From: Dromiciops gliroides
Lineage: Eukaryota > Chordata > Mammalia > Microbiotheria > Microbiotheriidae
Direction of reading: 5' to 3'
Assembly: GCF_019393635.1 (NCBI RefSeq)
Contig: NC_057862.1
Coordinates: 416,437,669 to 416,501,668, forward strand
DNA length: 64,000 nt
Both the position numbers and the translations under genes were made by a program. Shown piece by piece: positions 1 to 10,930 of the stretch. The notes below the pieces were generated by a model. The model was not told the DNA's origin, made no database searches, and worked only from the letters and a program-made list of their open reading frames with translations. Each line of letters opens with the position of its first letter. Within the stretch, counting starts at the first letter, position 1.

Positions 1-530
1 GGAGGCTAAGAATTGAGAATCAAGGGAATGTCCATCAATTGAGGAATGATGGAAAAAACTGTGTTATATGATTCTAGTGGAATGGTCTTGTGCTACAGGC
101 AATGACAAACAGGATGATCCCCGAAAAACCTTGAAAGACTAATGAACAACAATGTATAGAGTGAAGTGAGCAGAGCTGGGAGGACATTGTGCGTAGTGAC
201 AGCAGTATTGTTCAATGAGCAATTGTGAATGACTTAACTACTCTCAGCAGTGCAATGATCCAAGACAATTCCAAGGAACTAATGAGGAGGCTTACTGTGC
301 ACCCCTATAGAAAGAACTGATAAAAAGAACACTCATGGATTGTACATGTATAACCTGATTGTGATTTTGTGGAGGGGGGAGGAAAGGGAGGGAGGGAGGG
401 AGAAAAATTTGGAACTCTAAATCTTATGAAAATGAATATTGAAAACTACCCTTACATGTAAATGGAAAATAAAATAAATGTTTGTTGCTGAAAAAAAAAT
501 AAAGAAAAAACAAAAAAAGAAAAAAGAAAA
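1..530 (+). mobile_element. L1 3' end (ORF2 tail and 3' UTR)
   Basis: Sequence resembles the C-terminal part of marsupial L1 ORF2, with a gagcagagctgggaggacat-type segment. A G-rich 3' UTR (gggagggagggaggg near 385-405), aaaataaaataaatg and an A-rich tail follow. The element is cut off by the window edge. Assignment is by pattern similarity to the other L1 tails in this window (857-1505, 2013-2392, 34248-35457 reversed). Confidence 0.7.
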
Positions 531-630
531 ATGCAAAAGATTGTAAAACATCTCATTAGAAATGCAACTAACTTGGAAAACAGAATGAGAAAAGATAATA
601 TAAAAATTGTTGGACTACCTGAAAGTTATG

Positions 631-795
631 GTTTTTTGGGGGTTTTTTTGTTTGTGTGTGTGTGAGGCAATTGAAGTTAAGTGACTTGCCCAGGGTCATA
701 CAGCCAGTAAATGTTAAGTGTCTGAGGCTGGATTTGAACTCAGGTCCTCCTGAATCCAGGGCTGGTGCTCTATCCACTGTGCCACCTAGTGGCCC
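631..795 (-). mobile_element. tRNA-derived marsupial SINE
   Basis: Antisense copy that starts with a T/TG-rich tail and ends at the reversed SINE head. It is flanked by aaagttatg on both sides, a target-site duplication, inside the ORF1 fragment. Confidence 0.9.
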
Positions 796-856
796 AAAAG
801 TTATGTTGTGTGGGTTTTTTTTAAAGTGTCTTGAAATTCTAGAACTAGATGGCAAA

Positions 857-1505
857 CAAAGAGATCATACAAAAGGGGAAAGGACCCACATGTACAAAAA
901 TATTCATAGCTGCTCTTTTTGTACTGGCAAGGAATTGGAAACTGAGGGGGATGCCATCAGTTGGGGAATGGCTGAACAAGTTGTGGTATATGAATGTAAT
1001 AGAATACTATTGTGCTGTAAGAAATGATGAGCAGGCAGATTTCAGAGAAACCTGGAGGGTCTTGCATGGGCTGATGCTGAGTGAGATGAGCAGAACAAGG
1101 AGAACATTGTACACAGTATCAACAATATTGTGTGTTGATCAACTGTGATAGACTTGACTCTTCTCAGCAATACAATGGTCCAAGATAGTTCCAAAGGACT
1201 CATGATGGAAAATGCTACTCAAATCCAGAAAAAAAGAACTGTGGCATCTAGATACAGATTAAACAATACTATTTCTATTTTTTTGGTTTTGGGTTTTTGA
1301 GGTTTTTCCCTTTTGCTCTAATTCTTCTTTCACAGCATGACTAATGTAGAAATATATTTGATGTGATTGTATATATATAACCTATATCAGATAATCTTAG
1401 GGAGGGAGGGAGAAAAATTTGAAACTAGAAATCTTATAAAAACAAATGTTGAAAATTATCTCTACATGTAACTAGAAAATAATAAAATACTTTTATGAGA
1501 AAAAA
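857..1505 (+). mobile_element. 5'-truncated L1 (ORF2 C-terminus and 3' UTR)
   Basis: Encodes the end of ORF2 ([18 protein letters not shown], then [20 protein letters not shown] and [10 protein letters not shown]). A 3' UTR with ataacctatatcag, a G-rich stretch and a poly(A) end at about 1505 follow. Flanks 841-856 and 1506-1521 match at 15 of 16 bases (agaactagatggcaaa / agaactagagggcaaa), which is the target-site duplication and fixes both ends. Confidence 0.88.
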
Positions 1506-1654
1506 AGAACTAGAGGGCAAAATAGATATGGAAAAAAATCAATCAATCAGCACCTGAAAGAGGTTCCAAAATGAAAACTCACAGGAACATTATAGCTAAA
1601 TTTCAAAGCTCTCAGCTTAAGGAGAAAAAAATAAGAAATTAGAAAGTTTTAGTT

Positions 1655-1792
1655 TTTGTTTTTTGGTGGGGGTTAAATGACTTGCCTAGGGTCACACAGC
1701 TAGTAAGTGTTAAGTGTCTGAGGTCGGTTTTGAACTCAAGTCCTCCTGAATCCAGGGCCAGTGCTTTATCCACTACACCACCTAGCTGCCCC
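1655..1792 (-). mobile_element. tRNA-derived marsupial SINE
   Basis: Antisense copy in the ORF1 fragment. It runs from ttttttggtgggggttaaatg to the reversed head cacctagctgcccc. Confidence 0.88.
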
Positions 1793-2012
1793 AGGATAAC
1801 ACAAAATTTAGTAGCTTCCACATTAAAAGACTAAAGGATGTGGAATATAATAATTCTGAAGACAAAGGAGCTGGGCTTATAACCAAGAATAACCTGCTCA
1901 GCAAAGCTGAGTATAATCCTGCAAGGAGGAAAAAAATGATATTTAATGAACTAAGGGACTATCAGGTATTCTTGAGAATAAGACCAAAACTGAACAGAAA
2001 ATCCAAGAAAAA

Positions 2013-2392
2013 AAAAAAAGAACTGTGGAGTATAGATGCTGATTGAACCATACTATTTCTTTTGTTTTGGGTGCTGTTGTTTTTTTTTTCTATATTGAGT
2101 TTTTGTATCACTGCTCTGATTTTTTCTCTTGTAACAGGATTAATGCAGAAATAGGATTAATGTTATTATGTGTGTATATATATGTGTGTATATAGATATC
2201 TATATGTATATGTATATAGATATATAGATATATAGATATAACCTATATCAGATTACCTGCTGTCTAGGGGAGGGGGGAGGGAGGGGGGGGAGGGAGAAAA
2301 ATCTGAAATTGTAAAGCTTGTATAAACAAAAGTTGAGAAATATCTTTACATGTAACGGAAAAATAAAATACCTTATATGTAAAAAAAAAAAA
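2013..2392 (+). mobile_element. L1 3' UTR fragment
   Basis: Holds the L1 3' UTR only: gaactgtggagtatagatgc, a TA/TG-rich run, aacctatatcag, a G-rich tract, then aaataaaatac and poly(A). It closely matches the reversed tail at 34248-34640. Confidence 0.8.
2163..2243. repeat. TA/TG-rich low-complexity run inside L1 3' UTR
   Basis: Alternating tatatatg, tgtgtata and tagatata units. The same run lies at the same place in the other L1 tails of this window, at 7158-7260 and 34413-34490. Confidence 0.85.
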
Positions 2393-2399
2393 AGAAAGA

Positions 2400-3495
2400 A
2401 GCAGGGAAACTACAGTATTTAAAAAGATACCATAGATAATTAAGCAATATCAATGCTAAACATATACATACTAAATGCTATAGTTTTCAAATTTGAAAGG
2501 ATTACACGTGGAAATATATAGTAAAACTAGAATAATGGAGGATTTCAATGTCCTCCTCTTGGAACTAGATAAATGAAACCAAAACATAATTAAGAAAAAA
2601 GTCAAAATGATTAATAAATTATTAAATAAGCTAGATATGATAGAAATCTTGAAAAAATTGAATGTGAATAGAAATACTTTTTCATGGCAGTACATGACAC
2701 CTTTACAAAAACTGACCATATATTAGGCTATAAAAATTTTATAGTTAAAAGCAGAAATATTAAATGCATACTTCTCAGATAATAGTATGTGGAAACAAAG
2801 ATTAAACTTTAATTGGAGACTAAATAACCTAATCTTAAAGAATGAATGGGTTAAAGAACAAGTCACAGAAACAATAAATAATTTTTATTAAAGAGAATGA
2901 TAATAATGAGACAACATATCAAAACTTATGGGATGCAGCAAAAGCAGTAATCAGAGGAAAATTTATATCAATAAAATAGAGAAAGAAGGGGGAACAGCTC
3001 ATTAGCTGTACACATTTACTAGCTGTACACACTTACTAGCTGTGTGATCATGGGCAAATCATTTAACCCTCATTGCCCTGAAAAAAAAAATTTTAAATAG
3101 AGAAAGAGAAGATCAATGAGTTGTGTATAAAATTGAAACAACTAGAAAAAAGCAAATTAAAAATCCTCAATTAAGCACCAAATTGGAAATTCTGTAAATT
3201 AAAGGTGAGGTTAATAAACTGAATGTAAAAAATTGAATTAATAAATAAACTAGGAGTTGGTTTTATGAAAAACTAATAAAATAAATAAATCATTGGTTAT
3301 ATGATTTTTATTTTTATTTTATTTTTTTGGTGGGGCAATAAGGGTTAAATGACTTGCCCAGGGTCACACAGCTAGTAAGTGTCAAGTGTCTGAGGCCGGA
3401 TTTGAACTCAGGTACTCCTACATCCAGGGCAAGTGCTTTATCCACTATACCACCTAGTTGCCCCCTGGTTATACGTTTTTTAAAAAGAGAGAAGA
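2400..3495 (+). mobile_element. L1 ORF2 internal fragment
   Basis: Frame-broken ORF2 between endonuclease and reverse transcriptase. TDHILGYKNF-like sequence lies at about 2714, NWRLNNLILKNEWVKEQV at about 2815-2865, and [20 protein letters not shown] at about 2915-2970. These match the mammalian L1 order. A SINE at 3326-3465 splits it. Confidence 0.78.
3326..3465 (-). mobile_element. tRNA-derived marsupial SINE
   Basis: Antisense copy. Flanks tggttatatg (left) and tggttatacg (right) are the target-site duplication in the L1 ORF2 fragment. Confidence 0.9.
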
Positions 3496-3625
3496 GGGCA
3501 GCTAGATGGCGCAGTGGATAGAGCACCGGCCCTGGAGTCAGGAGTACCTGAGTTCAAATGCGGCCCCAGACACCTAACACTTACTAGCTGTGTGACCCTG
3601 GGCAAGTCACTTAACCCTTCTTTCT
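3496..3625 (+). mobile_element. tRNA-derived marsupial SINE
   Basis: Sense copy from gggcagctagatggcgcagtgg to cacttaaccc. The normal A-rich end is replaced by a C/T-rich stretch that leads into a CA repeat. Confidence 0.88.
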
Positions 3626-3652
3626 CTAGTCAGCCTCCCCCTCCCCCCCCTC

Positions 3653-3707
<55 letters not shown>

Positions 3708-4350
3708 TTTCTTCTCTCCACTCAAATCTCGGGGCTTCCTTCGACCCCACAGACCAAGCTAATCCACCAGCCAGAGCTGCAGCTGGTGGGGGGGGTGCTC
3801 TCGAGCCTTATGCCTCAGCACAGGCCAGATAGCTCCGCTCAGGTCGGAGCTGGGGGCTTTTTTTTCCCCCCAGCTGTCTGACCTGGGGTCTTGTATAGCC
3901 CACGGGGCTTTTTCACTCAGCTGAATCTGAGGAGGAGGGGGAGAGACCCTGAGGGCCTAAGGCTTTCTAATCTCAGCCTAAAGGTAGGGTCCCCAAATCA
4001 AAATAAATTTCCACACAAGGTTGTTATGGGGATAGTATCTATAAAGTGGTTAACACAGTGCCTGGCAAATAGTAAATAAATTCTTAATAAATTCTTGTTT
4101 CCTTTCCCCTTCACTTCAGTAGATTCATTCTTCCATTGCTGAATTCTTCCCAGAATCTACATTATGAGGAAGATAGTAGATCAACCTTCCCTTGTTCTCA
4201 ACATAACTAACCACTGTGAAGAGACAGGAATAATCAAGTAACAGGACCAGAATTTTTAAAACAATGCAAGGTTTATTGAGTTTGTCAGTGAGGGTTACTT
4301 GCCTGCTCAGGTAATGTCACACCATTCAGGGAAACAGCAGTGTGTGGGTT
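3626..4350. other. Unclassified stretch with a (CA)n microsatellite
   Basis: A (CA)n repeat of about 50 bp lies at 3656-3705. The GC-richer part (3720-3990) has no convincing gene. 4020-4090 looks like an old MIR/L2 3' end (acagtgcctggcaaatagta). I recognise nothing in 4100-4350. Confidence 0.5.
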
Positions 4351-4371
4351 GTTTTGTTTAGTTTTTTTTTA

Positions 4372-4843
4372 CAAATACATTTCGGTCTTTATTTGTTTAT
4401 TTATTTAGAATTTTTCCCCACCTTACATGTAAAAACAAATTGTAACATCAATTTTTAAAATTTTGTGTTCCAAATTCTCATCCTTCCTCCCTATTCCCCC
4501 CTTAAGAACTCAAGCAATCAATATGTTATACATGTGCAGTCATGAAAAACATAGCAAACAAAAGAAAAAGCTTTAGAAAAAGGAACTAGCAACAATAACA
4601 ACAAAATGTACTTTACATCTGTATTCTGGTATCATCAGTTCTTTCTTTGTAGATGGATTACATTTTTCAGAAGTCCTTCAGAGTTGTCTTGGATCATTGC
4701 ACTGCTGAAAATAACTAAGTGATTCACAGCAGATCATCTTACAATATTGCTGTTATTTTGTATATAGTACATTTCACTTTGCATCAGCTCATGTAAGTCT
4801 TTCCAGGTTTTTCTGATAGCATCCTGCTCATCTTTTTTTATAA
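4372..4843 (-). mobile_element. L1 3' end, antisense
   Basis: Reversed L1 tail. It carries the reversed G-rich tract (ccttcctccctattcccccc), the gttatacatgtgcagtcatg segment, and the reversed ORF2 end with the ttggatcattgcactgctga and catcctgctcat motifs. Confidence 0.78.
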
Positions 4844-5130
4844 TAAACTACATTTATATAGTACTTTACATTTTTTTTTAGTGAGGCAATTGGGGTTAAG
4901 TGACTTGCCCAGGGTCACACAGCTAGTAAGTGTTAAGTGTCTGAGGTCGGATTTGAACTCAGGTACTCCTGACTCCAGGACCGGTGCTCTATCCACTGCA
5001 CCACCTAGCTGCCCCTATATAGTACTTTAAAGGGAGATTTCCTTACATAACACCCATGAGGTTGATTATTGCAACAACAATAATAGCTATTTATATAGTA
5101 CCTTATACCTGACAAAGAATTTTCTTCAAA
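4844..5130 (-). mobile_element. CORE-SINE/MIR-like fragment, antisense
   Basis: taataaactacatttatatagtactttac and, after the SINE at 4872-5014, taacacccatgaggttgatta and aatagctatttatatagtacc resemble the reversed 3' half of therian CORE-SINEs. The match is old and diverged. Confidence 0.5.
4872..5014 (-). mobile_element. tRNA-derived marsupial SINE
   Basis: Antisense copy. The target-site duplication tatatagtacttta is present on both sides. Confidence 0.93.
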
Positions 5131-5639
5131 ATAGCCCAGCAAAATACCGTCATCATTGTTGTCATCATCATCACCCTCATCTTACATTGCTCTTGCCTCT
5201 ACTTTAGATTTTTTTCCCCAGTTACTATTGCTAACTACGTTTCCCTTTATCCTATTTGCTCCCCATGATATTTACTCTATTTTCTATCTTCTTTTACCCT
5301 ATCCTTCCTCAAAAGTGTTTTGTTTGTTTCTGACTGCCCCTCCCCTAATTTGCCCTCCCCCTCCCTTCCTTCACCCCTCCCTCCTTATCCCCTTCCCCTC
5401 CCACTTCCCTGCAGGGCAAGATATATTACTATACCCACTTGAGTGTGTATGTTATTCCTTCTTTGAGTCAATTCTGATGAGAGTGAGGCTCATTCAATTC
5501 CCCATTCCTCCCTGATCTTCCCCTCCACTCCATGAGCTTTTTCTTGCTTCTTTTATGTGAGATACTTTGCTCCATTCCACCTCTCCCTTTTCCTTTCCCC
5601 CAGTGCAATCCTCTCACCCCTTAATTTTATTTTTATTTA

Positions 5640-5786
5640 TTTATTTTTTTACCGGGTAATGGGGGTTAAGTGACTTGCCCAGGGTCACACAGCTAGTAAG
5701 TGTCAAGTGTCTGAGGCAGGATTTGAACTCAGGTCCTCCTGAATCCAAGGTGGATACTTTATCCACTGTGCCACCTAGCTGCTCCC
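5640..5786 (-). mobile_element. tRNA-derived marsupial SINE
   Basis: Antisense copy in the HAL1-like 3' region. The flanks cttaattttatttttatt and cttaattttattttaaag form the target-site duplication. Confidence 0.9.
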
Positions 5787-5815
5787 TCTTAATTTTATTT
5801 TAAAGATGTTAAATG

Positions 5816-5959
5816 GGGCAGCTAGGTAACACAGTGGACAAAGCCCCTGCCCTGAACCGAGGAAGACCTGAGGCCAAATCCAGCCTCAGACATGACACTG
5901 CCCAACTGCATGACTCTGGGCATGCCCCCCCAACCCCAACTGCCCCACAAAAAAAAGAT
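5816..5959 (+). mobile_element. Diverged tRNA-derived SINE
   Basis: Sense copy with more differences than its neighbours (ggggcagctaggtaacacag, then ctgcatgactctgggcatg). It ends in an A-rich tail. Confidence 0.75.
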
Positions 5960-6358
5960 AAACAAACATATGCTTTACAGATATCATCCCTTCATAATCA
6001 ATTCCCACCTGTGCCCTCTGTATAAATTTATTACTTTCAGCTGCCCTAATACTGAGAAAGTTCTTATGAGTTAGAACTATCATCTTCCCATGTAGTAATG
6101 CAAACAGTTTAACCTTTTAATATCCCTCATAATTTCTTTTTCCCATTTACCTTTTTATGCTTCTCTAGGGCCTTGTATTTGAAAGTCAAATTTTCTATTC
6201 AGTTCAGGTCTTTTTATCATGAATGCCTGAAAGTCCTCTTTTTCATTGAAGTCCTATTTTTTCCCCCCCGAAAGATTATAATCAGTTTTGCTAGGTGGGT
6301 GATTTTTGGTTGTAATCCCAATTCCTTTGCCCTCTGGAATATATTCCATGGCCTCCAA

Positions 6359-6518
6359 TCTTTTTTTTTTTTTTTTTTTTTTTGGTGAGGCAATGGGGGT
6401 TAAGTGACTTACCCAGGGTCACACAGCTAGTAAGTGTTAAGTGTCTGAGGCCGGATTTGAACTCAGGTCCTTCTGAATCCAGGGCCAGTGCTCTATCCAC
6501 TGTGCCACCTAGCTGCCC
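6359..6518 (-). mobile_element. tRNA-derived marsupial SINE
   Basis: Antisense copy with a long T run of about 23 bases. ctccaatcttt is repeated on both sides. Confidence 0.92.
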
Positions 6519-6990
6519 TGCTCTCCAATCTTTAATGTAGAAGCTGCTAGATCTTGTGTTATCCTGGCTGTGGCTCCACAGTACTTGAATTGTTTCTTTC
6601 TGGCTGCTTGCAATATTTTCTCTTTGACCTGGGAGCTCTGGAATTTGGCTATAATATCCTGGGAGTTTTCATTTCAGAATCTCTTTCTGGAGTTGATCAG
6701 TGGATTCTTTCAATTTCTATCTTACCTTCTGCTTCTAGACTATCAGGATAATTTCCCCAGACAATTTCTTGGAAGATGATGGAAAATAATGTCTAGGCTC
6801 TCTTTTTGATCATGGCTTTCATGTAATCCAATAATTTTCAAATTATCTCTCCTGGATCTATTTTCCAGGTCAGCTGTTTTACCAAGGAGATATTTCACAT
6901 TGCCTTCTATTTTTTCATTCATTTGAATTTGCTTTATTATATCTTGATTTCTCATAGTCATGGGCTTCCATTTGTTCAATCCTAATTCTT

Positions 6991-7155
6991 TTTTTTAAAT
7001 AAAAGTATTTTATTATTTTCTAGTTACATGTAGAGATAACTTTCAGCACATAAGTAAACACATAAGATTTCCAATTTCCAATTTCTCTTCCTCCCTTCCC
7101 TCCCTCCCCGCCTCCCCCAGACAGCAGGCAATCTGATATAGGTTATATATGTATA

Positions 7156-7248
<93 letters not shown>

Positions 7249-7552
7249 ATATATATACATATACATAACAACATTAAACATATTTCTGCATCAGTCATGC
7301 TATAAGAGAAGAATCAGAGCAATAAGGAAAAACCTCAAAATAGAAAAACAACAGCACCAAAAACAAAAGAAATAGCATGGTTCAATCAGCATCCATATTC
7401 CATAGTTGTTGTTTTTTTTTCTAGATTTGGAGAGCCTTTTCCATAATGAGTGCCCTGAAACTTTCTTGTACCATTGTATTGGTGAGAAGAATCCAGTCTA
7501 TCACGATTGATCAAGATATAATGTTGATGATACTGTGTACAATGTTCTTCTG
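6991..7552 (-). mobile_element. 5'-truncated L1 tail nested in the HAL1-like element
   Basis: Reversed L1 3' UTR with the end of ORF2. A perfect 15-bp target-site duplication, tcaatcctaattctt, lies at 6976-6990 and 7553-7567. The insertion cuts ORF1 of the host element, so it is younger. Confidence 0.93.
7157..7269. repeat. (TG)n(TA)n(TG)n compound microsatellite
   Basis: Compound TG/TA run of about 110 bp at the usual position in the L1 3' UTR. It is longer than in the other L1 tails here. Confidence 0.95.
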
Positions 7553-8625
7553 TCAATCCTAATTCTTAAGCAATTATTTTCTTTAGAGAGCATTTCCATT
7601 TTGTTTTTCAAGCTGTTGACTTTTTTTCATGACTTTCCCGCATCACTCCCATTTCTCCAGAGAGCTTTTCCATTTGGCTTTTTAGGCTGTTGACTTTTTT
7701 TTTTTAATGACTTTCCTGCATCACTCTCATTTCTCTTTCCATTTTTTCCTCTACCTCTCTTACTTTATCTTTAAAGTCTTTTTAAGCACTTCCATGGCCT
7801 GAGACCGCTTCATATTTTTCTTGGAAGCTTTGGATGTAGGAGCTTTAACTTTGTTATCTTTTTGTGAGGGTGCATTTTGACCTTCCTTGTCACAAAAGAA
7901 ACTTTTTATAGTCTCAATCTTTTTATGTCTCATCATTTTGCTAGCCTATATCTTGACTTTTAACTCCTTCTTAAAGTAAGGCCCTGCCTCCAGGACACAC
8001 TGTTCCAAGCTTCAGGCGGTTCTGGTGGATCGATTTAAGGAGCAGCAGATTCTTCATTCCCCTGACCTGTGCTCTGGTCTGTAAATAGCCCCAGGCTTGC
8101 TTGCTCTTTAACCTGGAAACAGAATTCTGTCTCATGATGGATGCTAGCTTCAGGCATCCCTGTGCCACTTCCTCACCTGGGCCCACCCGTCAAGACTGCT
8201 TCCTGGTTCCCAGCACGGACAAGACAACCAAGTTCTACCTCAGTGCCAGGAGTGACCCCTGTAATCTCCTCCTGGCCAGACGCTCCACCCTCTCAACAGA
8301 CCATGAGCTGAGTTTCAGAAGTAGTCACAGCTGTAGCCAATTCAGAAGCTCTGGGAAGTCTCTGTTTCTTGTGCAGCCTGCCTAGGGCTGGATCTGTGTT
8401 GGTGTAAAGCCTGGGTCTGGGCTACGCTGCCACCCCAGTACGACAGACCTTTCCTGCTGACCTTTTAAGCTGTCTTTGGTTGGAAAATGATCTCACCCTG
8501 TCCTTTTGTGGGTTCTGCTGCTCCAGGAATTGTTTTATGGCATTATTTGGAGGTTTTTTTGGAGTGATTGTGTGGGCAGCTCCAAGAGGTTACTATTTTT
8601 CCACTGCCGTCTTGATTTCCAACAG

Positions 8626-9172
8626 CAGTGTTTTTATAAGGCTTGGGAGTACTGGGAGGAATGGGGATGGGGCATCTCTTTCGGGGGTTCTGGAACAGAT
8701 CTTACTTAACACTTCTCTATCCATTCAACCCCTGATATTGCAGTTAAGCTTGTTCTTGGAATATGAGTGTAAAACAGGATACATTTACACCTCATTCTAG
8801 GCTGCTTGCAATGTCAAACAGGAAGTAGGTTAGGGTACATCATGGGGGAGCATTAGCGGGTGATAACATAGTGGGGTCAGGACCCACAACTCCCCCTTTT
8901 TGTGCTATACAAACACAACATCCTGACTAAACTAGGGCCCATGGGTCACATTCTTACTAATGGGCTGAGATACATGAGATAGTCAGGAATATCCCTGGAA
9001 GTTAGGGTTTCCAAGGATTTGACAATCACAGAGTAGTCAGGGATCCAAAAGGGGCAATAGTCAACCATGCTGAGAACACAAAGAATCTTTTTAGTCTCAG
9101 GGGGATATAAGTCAATGGACTTAAACTTATGTTAGGAAAGAAGTGCACTGTGGCCATGACTATCTCATACAC

Positions 9173-9207
<35 letters not shown>

Positions 9208-10330
9208 CATCATAATCCCATGATTCCCATAATGTCATAAAAATTGAACCAACCTAATTAAAGAGAGTCATAATCTCATACATCCCCTTAAGGAGACAAA
9301 GCTTGTGAAACAGACTATAGAGGTAAACTAAATCAGGTTTCAGATTAAACTACTAATTTAGAGGGTTCAAAATGGATTGGATGAGAGGGGAAATTTACAT
9401 ATCACAAGTTAGCTAGGGTAGCTGACAAAGCTCTAACTTCCCTTTGGCTTCCACTTGAGGAATGTAAAACAGTCAATACTATTATTTCCATAAGTCAAGT
9501 TTTGGTCAGGTGAAGTAAATATAAATATAAAGCAGGTTTTCTTTCAGTTGACCAAATATCGCAGGAGGAATGGTCCTGATTCCCAAACAATGAGTACCTC
9601 TCTGGCAGGCAAAAATAAATACTGTGAAACATTAAAGCCAAAGTTAACACAATAATGATCATCAATATTAGATAACATCGTTTCTTTGTTCCTAGTAACC
9701 CACTCCCAATGTCCATGTAATTGGAAGCTACATTTTGAATCCCAGATATCCCATGTAGTCTTCTGATCCATGGAAATATTTTGCCTTGGAAATTCTCAAA
9801 TTGGCCTCCTCCTCATGGCAGCTCTTGAGGAGGCTCCTCCAAGTAGATTGACTTCTCTGGTTCTGGGTCACTCACAAAAGTTCCCTATTTAATACTGCTA
9901 AAATCTGTTGGTAACAATACAACTTAGTACAGCCTCCTAAATTTGGGTTTCCAGTAACTAGTTCAAGTGGTGAAAACCAGTTTGAGTCTTGTGAAGCTAA
10001 TCATATTAATAACAGAACTACAGAACATCAAATTAGAAGCCCATAATTCACCTGAAAGTTCAGAGAATTTCAGTTCTTACATACCATTTGCTCTTACTAG
10101 CTTTTACCTAAACCTGATATGGGCAATGCCATCAACAGGGCCTGACTTGGAAAATGAGACCTTGTCTCTTAATGTTATCAAAGAGATACTTCAAAACAGG
10201 AAGACAATGTTATTTTAAAAGCTTTACAATTATTAATTAAATTTTATATATAAAATCCTTAATCCAATTTTGAGGACTTATTACTAACAACCATACTCAA
10301 AGCCTGTATTTCCCATTTGAAACATCTGGA
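8626..10330 (-). mobile_element. Endogenous retrovirus fragment, 3' end, antisense (broken)
   Basis: On the minus strand a purine-rich tract (8901-8889) is followed at about 8888 by a TGTGGGTCC start. It leads into LTR-like sequence with a TATAAAA-like box near 8640. Upstream of the tract, around 9500-9770, lies a hydrophobic stretch where the Env transmembrane region of a retrovirus would be. A related segment lies at 50690-51300. The copy is old, partial and clearly broken. Family is not resolved, and the env reading is an inference. Confidence 0.4.
9171..9209. repeat. (CA)n microsatellite
   Basis: About 39 bp of CA units with one interruption (caaac). Confidence 0.95.
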
Positions 10331-10335
10331 GGCCA

Positions 10336-10337
<2 letters not shown>

Positions 10338-10380
<43 letters not shown>

Positions 10381-10442
10381 CACATATATATATATTTACA
10401 TATATACATATATAGTTATATAGAGAGATAGCTATATCTATA
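10338..10442. repeat. (TA)n-rich microsatellite
   Basis: Pure AT units to about 10379, then tata/taca/gata-type degenerate units. Confidence 0.93.
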
Positions 10443-10533
10443 TAGCCTAGTTCTTGGAGTTTAATCTTGATTTCTCAAAGATTACTACTTCATTAAAATT
10501 TTTACTTTTACATCTTTATCATCCCCCCCCCCT

Positions 10534-10685
10534 ATTTTTTTGGGGGGGGGGCAGGGCAATGAGGGTTAAGTGACTTGCCCAGGGTCACACAGCTAGTAAG
10601 TGTTGTGTCTGAGGCCAGATTTTGAACTTGGGTCCTCCTGAATCCAGGGCTGGTGCTCTATCCACTGCGCCACCTAGCTGCCCCC
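10534..10685 (-). mobile_element. tRNA-derived marsupial SINE
   Basis: Antisense copy whose oligo-T/G end is flanked by C-rich runs (cccccccccc left, cccccccctcccc right). The target site was probably C-rich. Confidence 0.9.
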
Positions 10686-10779
10686 CCTCCCCATTTTGAG
10701 GATATATGTTATCCTCATCTTCATGTGGAATTCCTACAAGTAGCACCTCCTTCCCCCTCCCCTACTCCTGCTTTTCAGC

Positions 10780-10930
10780 TACTCTTTTTATGTATTGTCT
10801 TCTCCCATTAGAAAGTAAACTTAAGGGCAGGAACTATCCTTCTTTTTGCCTTTATTTATATTCCCTGGACTCAGCACAGTGACTGGCACATAGTAAGTGC
10901 TTAGCATTTGCTTGTTGAATGACTGGTAGT
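10780..10930 (+). mobile_element. L2/MIR 3' end
   Basis: cagcacagtgactggcacat and tagtaagtgcttag, then ttgcttgttgaatgactgg, match the shared L2/MIR 3' terminus in sense orientation. Confidence 0.7.

Larger units (their letters stand above)
530..2012 (+). mobile_element. L1/HAL1-type ORF1 fragment with nested insertions
   Basis: About 530-630 reads NATNLENRMRKDNIKIVGLP, the typical L1 ORF1 nucleic-acid-binding segment. About 1840-2010 reads like the ORF1 C-terminal part (NNLLSKAEYNPARRKKMIFN, then LRDYQVFL and RPKLNRK). Two SINEs (631-795, 1655-1792) and one truncated L1 (857-1505) are inserted in it. Stops and frameshifts show it is dead. It may be a HAL1 (ORF1-only) element or the 5' half of an L1. 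Confidence 0.6.
5160..8625 (-). mobile_element. HAL1-like (ORF1-only) or L1 5'-half element, antisense
   Basis: Reading the minus strand, a 5' UTR-like GC-richer leader (about 8625 to 7990) is followed by ORF1. The ORF1 coiled-coil/Lys-rich part lies at 7960-7580. The conserved DLENRSRRDNLKIIGL lies at about 6880-6830. The C-terminal part near 6260-6180 resembles EDFQAF..., RPELNRK and FDFQ-type sequence. A long non-coding A/G-rich 3' region runs to about 5160. No ORF2 follows ORF1, as in HAL1 elements. It is disrupted by stops and by insertions at 5640, 5816, 6360 and 6991. An L1 broken by deletion is the alternative. Confidence 0.6.

Noticed and set aside
7024-7375. Tyr/Ile/His/Thr-repeat ORFs
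   Set aside because: Translations of the TG/TA microsatellite.
8101-8800. ORFs of 94 and 106 codons
   Set aside because: They fall in the reversed 5' leader of the HAL1/L1-like element and in LTR-like sequence. No known protein.
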